64,000 bases of DNA from [Eubacterium] eligens ATCC 27750 (GCF_000146185.1 NC_012780.1:310001-374000), one strand, 5' to 3'. Positions 8,933 to 17,659 are shown, counted from the first letter of the stretch. The notes: a model not told the origin generated them from the sequence alone. Program-made: numbers and translations.

Positions 8933-9768
8933 GCAATTCCATATGTTCCTGGACCTACATGAGTTCCAACAGAACAGCCAATAGAGCTTACACAAACATT
9001 TCCATTAACATCAGATATATAAGTAAGACTCTTATTAATAAATGTTTCTAAGGATTCAGAGCAGTTGATATGACCAAACATGAAATCTCTTGTAAGACTT
9101 AATCCGTCTTTGGTGAGCTTATCATGCATAAGTTTTTCAGCTGCTTTTTTTCCTCTTGTTTTTCCAATCACAACAACTTTTCCATCTTCAATACTTACAA
9201 CCGGTGTTATATGAAGCATTGTTCCTGCAAATGCAGCCGCTCCTGAAAGTCTGCCTCCCATTTTAAGATATTTAAGCGAGCCGACAACAGCTGTAAGCTT
9301 GATGTATTTTGACATCTCTGTACATGCAGTAGCGATATCAGATACATTTACACCGGCATCTCTTAACTTGACGGCTTCTCTGATTAGAAGGGCAGTTCCA
9401 ATTGATGCACTTCTTGAATCTACCATGTATAATTTCTTTCCTGTTTCTTCTTCAACGTCTAAAGCAGCAAGGCAGGCACTCTGATATGTTCCTGATAAAT
9501 CAGAAGATATGAATATTCCTAGTACATCATCCCCGTCAGCAACAGCTTCATTAAATACTTTCATGAATGCATCAGGGCTTGGCTGTGAAGTCTTAGGTAA
9601 TTCATCACATTCAGCAAGTCTTGTATAAAATTCCTCATGTGTTATCTCAACTCCATCTAAGAATTCTTCATCCCCAAACCTTACAGATATTGGAACAATC
9701 TGAATCCCCATCTTTCTTGCATCTTCTTTAGATATATCACATGTGCTGTCAGCAATAATTCTTAACAT
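8875..9768 (-). CDS. DegV family fatty-acid-binding protein (FakB-like)
   Basis: This protein of about 297 residues has the DegV hallmarks: IIADSTCDI at the start, then SSDLSGTYQSA, VDSRSASIG and GGRLSG. Family knowledge: DegV/FakB proteins bind a fatty acid and present it to the FakA kinase for entry into phospholipid synthesis; no fakA is in this window. The ATG at 9768 is preferred over the one at 9774, because the aaaggag site lies only one base before the latter. The 3' end overlaps the convergent Nudix gene. Two FabT-like dyads flank its promoter, which fits control by fatty-acid status. Confidence 0.88.
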   Translation of the reverse strand: MLRIIADSTCDISKEDARKMGIQIVPISVRFGDEEFLDGVEITHEEFYTRLAECDELPKTSQPSPDAFMKVFNEAVADGDDVLGIFISSDLSGTYQSACLAALDVEEETGKKLYMVDSRSASIGTALLIREAVKLRDAGVNVSDIATACTEMSKYIKLTAVVGSLKYLKMGGRLSGAAAFAGTMLHITPVVSIEDGKVVVIGKTRGKKAAEKLMHDKLTKDGLSLTRDFMFGHINCSESLETFINKSLTYISDVNGNVCVSSIGCSVGTHVGPGTYGIAYVEAAESGMNRESIVKTA

Positions 9769-9796
9769 AATCATACTCCTTTAAAGATTTTGATAT

Positions 9797-9815
9797 ATTT
9801 TGATATTCAAAGTTT
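9797..9815. promoter_or_regulatory. FabT-like operator, downstream copy
   Basis: A 19-bp sequence, ATTTTGATATTCAAAGTTT, contains the dyad TTTGA-TAT-TCAAA. It sits just downstream of the -10 of the degV promoter, between the likely start site and the ribosome site. An identical copy lies 60 bp away at 9857-9875. MarR-family FabT sites in streptococci have the same TTTGA/TCAAA half-sites. Confidence 0.6.
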
Positions 9816-9823
9816 CTTGTTGA

Positions 9824-9852
9824 ATGTTATCATTTAATTAAATAATTGTCAA
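9824..9852 (-). promoter_or_regulatory. degV promoter
   Basis: On the minus strand TTGACA (9852-9847), a 17-bp spacer and TAACAT (9829-9824) form a good housekeeping promoter. It lies exactly between the two identical dyads, so bound repressor would cover both sides of the polymerase site. Confidence 0.7.
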
Positions 9853-9856
9853 GGGT

Positions 9857-9875
9857 ATTTTGATATTCAAAGTTT
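9857..9875. promoter_or_regulatory. FabT-like operator, upstream copy
   Basis: The second exact copy of the 19-bp dyad sequence starts four bases upstream of the degV -35. The 60-bp offset from the first copy is close to a whole number of helical turns (5.7), so cooperative or looped binding is possible. This is inference from spacing only. Confidence 0.6.
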
Positions 9876-9960
9876 TAGCAGGGAATTCTTAAATAAAAAT
9901 ATGTGATTTAAATATCATCATGTATTTTTTTAGTATTTATATATACACAGAATTGATATA

Positions 9961-9988
9961 ATTAGAATATGTATAGATATATTCTAAT
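9961..9988. promoter_or_regulatory. Inverted repeat upstream of metallo-hydrolase gene
   Basis: Perfect 10-bp arms ATTAGAATAT and ATATTCTAAT are separated by 8 bp. The repeat ends 23 bp before the ATG at 10012 and just before the gggagg ribosome site. A TTGATA (9953-9958) could be a -35 with a -10 inside the repeat, so an operator is the likeliest role; an mRNA leader hairpin is the alternative. Confidence 0.45.
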
Positions 9989-10011
9989 AAAAATGGGAGG
10001 TGTAAAGAATT

Positions 10012-10644
10012 ATGAATATTACAAAACTAGTATTGGGTGCATGCAGCACAAATGTATATATTGTTTCTTCGAATAAGAAAAATGCAATTCTGATTGACCC
10101 AGCAGATAATGCTGCTGAAATTATTAAAACAATTGAAGAAAATGGATTGTGTCTTAAATACATTTTTATAACACATGGTCATACAGATCATATTTTAGCA
10201 TTAAAAGAAGTGAAAGAATATTTTAATGTACCTGTTATTATATCTAAAATTGATGCCGGACGACTTGAAGACGAAGAACTCATTAATGAAAGACCTTATG
10301 TTAAAATACCTTATAAAGCTGTAAAAGCCGATATATTAATTTGTGAAGACGATATAATTAATCTTGATGAGTTATCATTTTCTTTCTTAGGTATGCCAGG
10401 ACATACAGACGGTTCAATGGCAATCATTGTTAATGATAATATTTTCTCTGGTGACACCATTATGTTTGAAAAACATGGTAAAACTTCTTTACCTGGCGGA
10501 AATGAGAAATTACTTATTTCATCAATAGAAAAAATGATGAACACTTTAATTGGCGATTATAAAATATACCCTGGTCATAGACAAGAGACATCTCTTGATT
10601 ATGAACGTAAGTGCAGACTAAGTACTGTTATTACAGGTTATTAA
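10012..10644 (+). CDS. Metallo-beta-lactamase fold hydrolase (glyoxalase II-like)
   Basis: This 210-residue protein has the metal-binding motif HGHTDH (residues 55-60), a later His in GHTDGS (about 130), the bridging Asp in SGDTI (about 148) and a terminal His in YPGHRQE. This is the complete binuclear zinc site of the hydroxyacylglutathione-hydrolase-like branch. It lacks the C-terminal substrate domain of true glyoxalase II, so it is a general thioester or related hydrolase of unknown substrate. It stands alone with a gggaggtg ribosome site. An inverted repeat just upstream suggests its own control. Confidence 0.85.
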   Translation: MNITKLVLGACSTNVYIVSSNKKNAILIDPADNAAEIIKTIEENGLCLKYIFITHGHTDHILALKEVKEYFNVPVIISKIDAGRLEDEELINERPYVKIPYKAVKADILICEDDIINLDELSFSFLGMPGHTDGSMAIIVNDNIFSGDTIMFEKHGKTSLPGGNEKLLISSIEKMMNTLIGDYKIYPGHRQETSLDYERKCRLSTVITGY

Positions 10645-10689
10645 TTTTTTATCTTAATTTGCGGCTTGTAATTGTAAATAACATATTTC

Positions 10690-10718
10690 TTGACATATTT
10701 AAAAATAAGCATTAAAAT
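10690..10718 (+). promoter_or_regulatory. Promoter of MATE gene
   Basis: TTGACA (10690-10695), a 17-bp spacer and TAAAAT (10713-10718) lie 54 bp before the MATE start codon. Confidence 0.65.
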
Positions 10719-10771
10719 CAAACACTTGGACAGTATCATTTACGAAATTCACATAAGAGGTTTCATCAATT

Positions 10772-12109
10772 ATGGCAAAAGATTTAACTCAGGGCAGAAT
10801 TATGCCTATGTTAATTAAATTCACAATTCCACTTATACTAGGAAATATATTTCAGCTTACTTATAATGCGGTTGACTCTATTATTGTCGGAAGATTTGTT
10901 GGAAAAGAAGCACTGGCTGCTGTTGGAATATGCAATCCAATAACTACACTCATTATTCTTTTCCTTAACGGATTATGTATGGGTGCAAGTATTCTTATGG
11001 GTAATTATTTCGGCGGTAAGAAAATGGACACACTTTCCCGCCAGATAAGTACAACTATGATATCAGGTATGATATTCTCACTTGCACTTACACTGATTGC
11101 AATAGTATTTACAAGACCTATTCTTATGCTTGTTCAGGTTGACAGATCAATTATGACACTTACAACCCAGTACTTAAGAATAATCATGTTAGGACTCATC
11201 TTCACATTCCTTTATAACTTTTTCTCAAGCACTTTAAGGGCATTGGGAGATAGTGCAACACCACTGTATTTCCTTATCATAAGTGCAGTTTTAAATGTAT
11301 TTGGTGACCTTTTCTTTGTTGTTGTCCTGAAAGCCGGCAGCAACGGATGTGCAGTTGCAACTGTAGTAAGCGAGGCTCTCTGCTGTGTATTCTGCATGAT
11401 ATATATTAAATTCAAAGTACCGATTCTGTGTCTTGGCAAGAAGTGGCTTGTATTTGACCGCTCACTGCTTAAGAAAACTATAAGCTACGGCTGGGCATCT
11501 GCTATGCAGCAGGCTACTGTACAGCTTGGTAAAATAGGAATACAGGCTATTATTAACACTATGGGCGTTTCGGTTTCAGCCGCATTTGCAGTAGTAAACA
11601 GAATTGATGACTATGCATATACACCCGAGCAGAATATTGCACACGGAATGACAGCAATGATGGCACAGAACAAAGGCGCTGGAAGAGACGACAGAGTAAT
11701 CAAAGGCTTTAAAGCCGGTATTATTCTTGAGATAATATATGGAATCTTCATATTCTTTGTATGTTTCGTATTTGCAGGACCACTTATGAAGCTGTTCACT
11801 TCGGATACTGAGGTTATAAGACACGGTGTAATCTACCTTAAGCTTATCTCTATAATGTACATACTTCCTGCCATCACTAATGGTATTCAGGGATATTTCA
11901 GAGGAATCGGCGACTTAAAGATTACACTGCTTTCAAGCTTTATCAATATGGGTGTCCGCGTGCTTGCCGCAATTCCACTTGTATTTGCGTTAGGCATGGG
12001 AATAGAAGCACTTCCTTTCTCTTATCTTGCAGGCTGGATTGGCATGCTTATTGCGGAAGTGCCATTGCTTGTTAAGAATTACAGGGCATATATTAAAAGT
12101 ATAAATTAA
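10772..12109 (+). CDS. MATE family efflux transporter
   Basis: This 445-residue protein has about twelve hydrophobic helices in two similar halves. Motifs near the start (IPLILGNIFQLTYNAVDSII, VGRFVGKEALAAVG) are typical of the NorM/DinF superfamily. Family knowledge: these antiporters expel organic cations or other small molecules using a Na+ or H+ gradient. It has its own promoter and a strong terminator, so it is monocistronic. No regulator gene is adjacent. It is one of three MATE genes in the window; the other two are at 45886 and 51902. Confidence 0.9.
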   Translation: MAKDLTQGRIMPMLIKFTIPLILGNIFQLTYNAVDSIIVGRFVGKEALAAVGICNPITTLIILFLNGLCMGASILMGNYFGGKKMDTLSRQISTTMISGMIFSLALTLIAIVFTRPILMLVQVDRSIMTLTTQYLRIIMLGLIFTFLYNFFSSTLRALGDSATPLYFLIISAVLNVFGDLFFVVVLKAGSNGCAVATVVSEALCCVFCMIYIKFKVPILCLGKKWLVFDRSLLKKTISYGWASAMQQATVQLGKIGIQAIINTMGVSVSAAFAVVNRIDDYAYTPEQNIAHGMTAMMAQNKGAGRDDRVIKGFKAGIILEIIYGIFIFFVCFVFAGPLMKLFTSDTEVIRHGVIYLKLISIMYILPAITNGIQGYFRGIGDLKITLLSSFINMGVRVLAAIPLVFALGMGIEALPFSYLAGWIGMLIAEVPLLVKNYRAYIKSIN

Positions 12110-12155
12110 AATCCATGCACAAAGTTATAATTGCTTTGTGCATGGATTTTTCTTT
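12109..12155 (+). terminator. Intrinsic terminator after MATE gene
   Basis: A 16-bp perfect stem (AAATCCATGCACAAAG, with its complement at 12134-12149) and a 9-base loop are followed by TTCTTTTC. Confidence 0.85.
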
Positions 12156-12280
12156 TCTCATCTTCTAAACATTTTTCAAGATATTTTATAGAAATTTTTA
12201 AAATGTGTCAAAAAATGTATGCCAAAGGTACAGGCAGATGTGTTATTATACATATTGAATTTGATTCAGGAGAATTAATT

Positions 12281-13543
12281 ATGATTAGAAAAGAACAGCT
12301 GCGTCTATACGCAATCACAGATACAAGCTGGCTTAACGGAGCCAGTCTCATTGATGTTGTTGAAAATGTATTAAAAAATGGAGCAACATTTTTACAATTA
12401 AGAGAAAAGAATGCGACACATGAAGAAATTGTTGCAAAAGCAAAAGCAATTAAGCCAATTACACGAAAATATGGTATTCCATTCGTTATTGATGATGATG
12501 TGCAGGCGGCACTTGAAGCTGACGCTGACGGAGTACATATCGGACAGAGTGACACTGACTATATGACTGCAAGAAGTATTCTTGGAGATAATAAGATTAT
12601 CGGCATGACCGCCAAGACAGTAGAACAAGCGAAAGAAGCCGAAAAACTTGGTGCAGATTATATCGGAACCGGTGCTGTATTTGGCTCAAGTACCAAAAAG
12701 GATGCTGTATACATGCCTCGTGAGCGACTGATTGAGGTTGCAGGTTCAGTTAATATCCCTGTCGTTGCAATCGGCGGTATTGATTACGACAACTGCGGTG
12801 AGCTTGCAGGCACTGGTGTTGACGGGATTGCTGTTGTTTCAGCTATATTTGCCGCTGATGATCCTGGACTTGCTACGAAAGAGCTTTACTTAAAGACTGG
12901 CCGTGTATTTAATTATCACAGGGATTTCATATTTGACATGGACGGAACTATTCTTGATTCTATGCCTTACTGGAGAAATGTTTCCAAGGAATACGCCATG
13001 CAGTATGTTGATAAGTTACCTGACGACTTTGACGAGCGTACTTATGTAATGGACCTTGATGAATGTTCTGCTTATTTCCGTGATGAATTAGGCATAAGCA
13101 CCGATGCAGCAACTATGCGACAGACCGCCGTGGATATTATGACAAGACACTACAGCACAGATATTCCGGCTAAAGACGGAATGCTTGAATTAATCAGACG
13201 TGAGCATGAAGCTGGATCTGACATGTGCATATTTACAAGCTCTGACAGAGGCTGTGTTGACGCTGCACTTAACCGTCTTGGAATAACTGACTGTTTTAAC
13301 AACATTTTTACAGTATATGACATTCCATATAATAAAAAGAATCCGGAAAGCTACAAGCTTATCGCTGAAAAAATGCATTTTAAACCGGAAGATACATGGG
13401 TATATGAAGATGTTCTTCACGGCATTGAATCTGCCAAACAGGGTGGATTTAAGATATGTGCTGTATATGATGAGGATTCTAAGAAGCATTGGAACGAAAT
13501 CTGCGCATTTGCAGACGAAATAAGAGATATAAGAAATGATTGA
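12281..13543 (+). CDS. thiE: Thiamine-phosphate synthase fused to HAD phosphatase
   Basis: Residues 1-210 are ThiE: RLYAITD, FLQLREK, DADGVHIGQSD, GMTAKT, GADYIGTGAVF and AIGGI. They couple HMP diphosphate to thiazole phosphate to give thiamine phosphate. Residues about 213-420 are a HAD hydrolase with the nucleophile motif FDMDGT at 217-222, a Thr/Ser motif FTSSD and the acidic VYEDVLHG motif. The ATG at 12281 follows caggagaa; an open frame extends upstream into the terminator but has no ribosome site. mnmA follows 9 bp later. No TPP riboswitch is recognisable in the 125 bp upstream. The HAD half may dephosphorylate thiamine phosphate, but that is inference. Confidence 0.87.
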   Translation: MIRKEQLRLYAITDTSWLNGASLIDVVENVLKNGATFLQLREKNATHEEIVAKAKAIKPITRKYGIPFVIDDDVQAALEADADGVHIGQSDTDYMTARSILGDNKIIGMTAKTVEQAKEAEKLGADYIGTGAVFGSSTKKDAVYMPRERLIEVAGSVNIPVVAIGGIDYDNCGELAGTGVDGIAVVSAIFAADDPGLATKELYLKTGRVFNYHRDFIFDMDGTILDSMPYWRNVSKEYAMQYVDKLPDDFDERTYVMDLDECSAYFRDELGISTDAATMRQTAVDIMTRHYSTDIPAKDGMLELIRREHEAGSDMCIFTSSDRGCVDAALNRLGITDCFNNIFTVYDIPYNKKNPESYKLIAEKMHFKPEDTWVYEDVLHGIESAKQGGFKICAVYDEDSKKHWNEICAFADEIRDIRND

Positions 13544-13552
13544 GGATTAGTA

Positions 13553-14620
13553 ATGAAGAAAAAAGTTGTTGTCGGCATGTCAGGGGGCGTTGATTCCTCT
13601 GTTGCCGCTTATCTATTAAAGGAACAGGGCTATGATGTAATAGGTGTGACTATGCAGATATGGCAGGACGATGCAACAGAAGCCGCTGAGAACGGCTGCT
13701 GCGGTATCAGCGCTGTTGATGATGCAAGGCGTGTTGCAGGTCAGCTTGACATCCCATATTATGTAATGAATTTTAAGAATGAGTTCAAATGTAATGTAAT
13801 CGACTATTTTGTTGATGAATATAAAAAAGGCCGTACACCTAATCCATGTATCGCCTGCAACCGTTATGTAAAGTGGGAATCTCTTCTTAAGAGAAGTCTT
13901 GAAATAGGAGCAGATTACATTGCAACAGGACACTATGCAAGAATCCACCAGCTTCCTAATGGCAGATACACTATATGCAATTCAGTAACTGCCAGGAAAG
14001 ACCAGACCTACGCCCTTTATAATCTTACACAGGAACAGTTATCACACACACTTCTTCCTATTGGTGACTATACTAAGGATCAGGTCCGTGAAATTGCATC
14101 TAAGATTGGTATCACTGTTGCCAAGAAGCCTGACAGTATGGAAATATGCTTTATTCCTGATAATGACTATGCAGGCTTTATAAAACGTGAAACAGGCTAT
14201 ACTTCTGTTCCCGGTAATTTCATTGACGTTAATGGCAATGTAATCGGAAGACATCAGGGTATCATACACTACACAGTTGGTCAGAGAAAAGGTCTTGGAC
14301 TTGCTCTTGGAAAGCCGGCATTTGTTGTTGCTATACGCCCTGAAACCAACGAGGTTGTAATCGGTGATAATTCAGATGTGTTCTCACCTAAGCTTTATGC
14401 CAACAACCTTAATTTCATGTCGATACCTTCACTTGAAGGTGAAATGCGTGCCAAAGGTAAAATCCGTTACAGCCATGAGGGTGCTATGTGTACTATAAGA
14501 ATGTTTGATGAGAATACTCTTGAATGTACATTTGACGAGCCTGTTCGTGCCGTAACACCAGGTCAGGCGCTTGTATTATATGACGGGGACAATGTACTTG
14601 GCGGTGGAACTATTATTTAA
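13553..14620 (+). CDS. mnmA: tRNA 2-thiouridine(34) synthase MnmA
   Basis: This 355-residue ATP-pyrophosphatase-type enzyme has the PP-loop SGGVDSS (about residues 10-16), the first catalytic cysteine in PCIACNRYVKW (about 99-102) and the second in MEICFIPD (about 199). It is a normal-length full enzyme. Role: thiolation of U34 in tRNAs for Lys, Glu and Gln, with sulfur delivered from a cysteine desulfurase. That desulfurase is encoded immediately downstream, which supports a functional pair. The gene begins 9 bp after thiE-HAD with a weak gaggatt site. Confidence 0.95.
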   Translation: MKKKVVVGMSGGVDSSVAAYLLKEQGYDVIGVTMQIWQDDATEAAENGCCGISAVDDARRVAGQLDIPYYVMNFKNEFKCNVIDYFVDEYKKGRTPNPCIACNRYVKWESLLKRSLEIGADYIATGHYARIHQLPNGRYTICNSVTARKDQTYALYNLTQEQLSHTLLPIGDYTKDQVREIASKIGITVAKKPDSMEICFIPDNDYAGFIKRETGYTSVPGNFIDVNGNVIGRHQGIIHYTVGQRKGLGLALGKPAFVVAIRPETNEVVIGDNSDVFSPKLYANNLNFMSIPSLEGEMRAKGKIRYSHEGAMCTIRMFDENTLECTFDEPVRAVTPGQALVLYDGDNVLGGGTII

Positions 14621-14648
14621 TTATTTTTTAATTAATAAGGACAATATT

Positions 14649-15848
14649 ATGGAAAAACTTATATATATGGATAACGCAGCAACTACATCAACCGCACCAG
14701 AGGTTGTGTCTGCAATGCTTCCATTCTTTACTGAATATTATGGCAATCCTTCTTCTGTATATAATTTTGCCCAGAAAAGCAAGATGGCTATTGAAGATGC
14801 AAGGGAAATTATAGCTGACAGTATTGGCGCTGCTAAAAGCAATGAAATATATTTTACAGGCGGTGGAAGCGAGTCTGATAACTGGGCTTTAAAGTCTGCT
14901 GCATTCGGACTTAGAGATAAAGGCAACCACATTATAACAACTAAAATAGAGCATCATGCAATTCTTAATACATGTGCATATCTTGAAAAGAATGGATTCG
15001 AGATAACTTACCTTGATGTTGACAGCGAGGGCTTTGTTTCATTAGAAGATGTCGAGAATGCCATCACTGACAAAACAATTCTTATAAGTGTTATGTTTGC
15101 CAACAATGAAATCGGAACAATTGAACCTGTCTGTGAAATAGGTGAGATTGCACATAAGCATGGCATTCTTTTTCACACTGATGCAGTTCAGGCTATGTGT
15201 CATGTCCCAATTAATGTCACAGAGATGAATATTGACCTGTTAAGTGCAAGCGCACACAAGTTCCACGGTCCTAAAGGCGTCGGTTTCATGTACATGAAGA
15301 ATTCTGCCAAGTTAGAGCCTTTCATACATGGTGGCGCACAGGAGCGTGCAAGACGCGCCGGAACAAGCAATGTTCCAGGCATTGTCGGCATGGGAAAGGC
15401 TGTAAAGCTTGCCTTAGATACACTTGATAAAGATACACATACAATTATTAATATGCGTAATTATATTGTTAACAGGATTCTTGGTGAGATTCCTGACATT
15501 ACTTTTGATGGACCTTGTATTGATGCTAATGCCGAAATCAATGCTGTTTCGGCAGGTATGCCCATGTGCAGCCTGAAGCGTCTTCCGTCTAATATGCATT
15601 TCTGCTTTAAAGATGTTTCAGGTGATTCTTTACTTATTATGCTTGACATGAACGGTATATGTGCATCCAGCGGTTCAGCATGTGCTGCAGGCTCAATCGA
15701 CCCTTCACATGTGCTTCTTGCTATCGGACGAAGCAAAGGTGAAACTAAAGGTGCTTTAAGATTAAGCATAGATAAGGATTTAACCAAGGAAGATGCTGAC
15801 TATGCAATAGATGCGCTGAAAGCCGCTGTTGCGAGGCTGCGTGGATAA
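14649..15848 (+). CDS. Cysteine desulfurase (NifS/IscS-like)
   Basis: This 399-residue class V PLP enzyme starts MDNAATTSTAPEV after its first residues. The PLP lysine is K204 in SAHKFHGPKG, and the catalytic cysteine is C345 in SSGSACAAG. The start at 14649 follows aaggac; upstream in-frame Met codons lie inside mnmA and are rejected. Role: release of sulfur from cysteine as persulfide. Its position next to mnmA suggests it supplies tRNA thiolation. No IscU-like scaffold gene is nearby, which argues against a dedicated Fe-S cluster operon here. Confidence 0.92.
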   Translation: MEKLIYMDNAATTSTAPEVVSAMLPFFTEYYGNPSSVYNFAQKSKMAIEDAREIIADSIGAAKSNEIYFTGGGSESDNWALKSAAFGLRDKGNHIITTKIEHHAILNTCAYLEKNGFEITYLDVDSEGFVSLEDVENAITDKTILISVMFANNEIGTIEPVCEIGEIAHKHGILFHTDAVQAMCHVPINVTEMNIDLLSASAHKFHGPKGVGFMYMKNSAKLEPFIHGGAQERARRAGTSNVPGIVGMGKAVKLALDTLDKDTHTIINMRNYIVNRILGEIPDITFDGPCIDANAEINAVSAGMPMCSLKRLPSNMHFCFKDVSGDSLLIMLDMNGICASSGSACAAGSIDPSHVLLAIGRSKGETKGALRLSIDKDLTKEDADYAIDALKAAVARLRG

Positions 15849-15924
15849 AACTAAACATTATATCCGTAAATCCATATAATATGGTCTTATATCCAGCAAT
15901 TTTCATTAAAACAAAGTGAGTTTT

Positions 15925-16016
15925 CCTATAAATTCATAAATATTATAAGTTTTATAGGTATATTCTATCAATTTTACTATATAAAAAGTCTTTAATGATA
16001 CCAATATACCTATAAA
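15925..16016. repeat. Nested TATAGG inverted repeats in a 483-bp gene-free region
   Basis: The space 15849-16331 holds no credible gene. CCTATAAA (15925-15932) pairs with TTTATAGG (15951-15958) across an 18-bp spacer. The second arm is also part of a perfect 14-bp repeat, TTTATAGGTATATT (15951-15964) against AATATACCTATAAA (16003-16016). These two structures share an arm, so they are mutually exclusive. Further TATAGGC copies lie at 16037 and 16062. Confidence 0.65.
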
Positions 16017-16081
16017 CAATCTGCTTATTTACAACATATAGGCTTACGCAATAACTATCTATATAGGCATCAGAATTTTTG

Positions 16082-16121
16082 ACCTATAAGACATTAAATA
16101 TACGACTATGTATAGGTATCA
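16082..16121. repeat. Dispersed repeat element, copy A (ACCTATA ... TATAGGTATCA)
   Basis: ACCTATA (16082-16088) and TATAGGT (16111-16117) bracket 22 bp. The last 22 bp (16100-16121), starting ATACGACT and ending TATAGGTATCA, match 48008-48029 with two differences. This is a related element about 32 kb away, also in a gene-free space. Confidence 0.65.
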
Positions 16122-16237
16122 TGTTGTATAGCATAATGCTATATCATGAATCATCTGTAATGAATATCCTTCAGACTCCCCAATTCAACGACAAAAACAA
16201 TATAATCTTTAAAATATTTTCAAAAATATCATACAAA

Positions 16238-16270
16238 CCTATTGACATAGTAGGGATAAGGGTTTATATT
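16238..16270 (+). promoter_or_regulatory. Promoter with overlapping CCTA/TAGG dyad
   Basis: TTGACA (16242-16247), a 17-bp spacer and TATATT (16265-16270) give a strong promoter for the sulfhydrylase gene. The dyad CCTA-N9-TAGG (16238-16254) overlaps the -35. Rrf2-family cysteine regulators (CymR type) bind this sort of site upstream of sulfur genes; the assignment is inference. Confidence 0.6.
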
Positions 16271-16331
16271 ATCATCAACATCAAGAAAGCAATACATTTT
16301 TGAAATAAATTAAAAAGGATGGTAATTAATT

Positions 16332-17642
16332 ATGGCAAAGAAATCTTACTCTGAAAGAAATTTAAAGTTTGAAACATTACAGCTTCATGTAGGACAGGAA
16401 CAGCCTGATCCGGTAACAGATGCTAGAGCAGTACCTATTTACCTTACATCATCATATGTATTCCATAACAGCCAGCATGCTGCTGACAGATTTGGTCTTA
16501 AGGATGCAGGTAACATCTACGGACGTCTTACTAATCCAACAGAGGATGTATTTGAAAAAAGAATCGCAGCACTTGAAGGTGGTGTAGCAGCACTTGCTGT
16601 TGGTTCTGGTGCAGCAGCTTTAGCTTATGCTTTCCAGGCACTTGCTCATGCAGGAGATCACATTGTAGCAGCTAAGAATATCTACGGCGGAACATATAAC
16701 CTTCTTGCACATACACTTCCAGATTACGGAATTGAAGCTACATTCGTAGATCCTTTTGATTATGATGCTATTGAAGCAGCAATCAAGCCTAATACTAAGG
16801 CTGTTCAGATTGAAACACTCGGAAATCCTAATTCAGAAGTTGTTGATATTGAAAGAATTGCTAAGATTGCACATGCACACAACATCCCACTTGTTGTTGA
16901 TAACACATTTGCAACACCTTACCTTGTAAGACCTATCGAATACGGTGCAGATATCGTTATCCATTCAGCTACAAAGTTCATCGGTGGTCACGGTACAACA
17001 CTTGGCGGTGTAATCGTTGATAGTGGTAAGTTTGACTGGGTAGGAGCAGCTGATAAGTTCCCATGGCTTGTTGAGCCAAATGTATCATACCACGGTGTAA
17101 GCTTTGCAAAGGATACAGCACCTGCTGCATTCGTTACATATATCAGAGCTATCCTTCTTCGTGATACAGGAGCTACAATTTCTCCAGTTCATTCATTCAT
17201 CTTCCTTCAGGGACTTGAAACATTATCACTCAGAGTTGAGAGACATGTAGAGAACGCATTAAAGGTTGTTCAGTACTTAAAGGATCAGCCATTAGTTGAG
17301 AAGGTAAATCATCCTTCAATCTCTACTAACGAAGAACAGCAGGCTCTTTATAAGAAGTACTTCCCTAACGGCGGTGGTTCAATCTTTACATTTGAAATCA
17401 AAGGCGGTGCTGCCCAAGCACAGAAGTTCATTGATAACCTTGAGTTATTCTCACTTCTTGCTAATGTTGCCGATGTTAAGTCATTAGCAATCCACCCGGC
17501 AAGCACAACTCATTCAGAGTGCAACGAAGCTGAGCTTCTTGATCAGGGAATCAAGCCTAACACAATCAGACTTTCAATTGGTACAGAGAATATTGATGAT
17601 ATCATTGAAGATCTTGATGAAGCATTCAAGGCTTTACAATAA
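16332..17642 (+). CDS. O-acetylhomoserine aminocarboxypropyltransferase (sulfhydrylase)
   Basis: This 436-residue PLP enzyme of the Cys/Met metabolism family opens with FETLQLHVGQEQPDP, which is characteristic of the MetY/CysD group. The PLP lysine is K215 in SATKFIGGHG, and VDNTFATPYL precedes it. Role: formation of homocysteine from O-acetylhomoserine and sulfide, or of methionine with methanethiol. The codon pattern (many GCA, GGT, AAG) is more biased than in neighbours, suggesting high expression. It stands alone behind a strong promoter with a possible sulfur-responsive dyad. Confidence 0.93.
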   Translation: MAKKSYSERNLKFETLQLHVGQEQPDPVTDARAVPIYLTSSYVFHNSQHAADRFGLKDAGNIYGRLTNPTEDVFEKRIAALEGGVAALAVGSGAAALAYAFQALAHAGDHIVAAKNIYGGTYNLLAHTLPDYGIEATFVDPFDYDAIEAAIKPNTKAVQIETLGNPNSEVVDIERIAKIAHAHNIPLVVDNTFATPYLVRPIEYGADIVIHSATKFIGGHGTTLGGVIVDSGKFDWVGAADKFPWLVEPNVSYHGVSFAKDTAPAAFVTYIRAILLRDTGATISPVHSFIFLQGLETLSLRVERHVENALKVVQYLKDQPLVEKVNHPSISTNEEQQALYKKYFPNGGGSIFTFEIKGGAAQAQKFIDNLELFSLLANVADVKSLAIHPASTTHSECNEAELLDQGIKPNTIRLSIGTENIDDIIEDLDEAFKALQ

Positions 17643-17659
17643 TTTGCATTGACACATTC

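Noticed and set aside
12156-12280. TPP riboswitch before the ThiE-HAD gene
   Set aside because: The conserved CTGAGA and ACCTGAT-type elements are absent.
16079-16303. A 74-codon open frame in the space before the sulfhydrylase gene
   Set aside because: Composition is AT-driven, there is no ribosome site, and it runs through the repeat element and the promoter.
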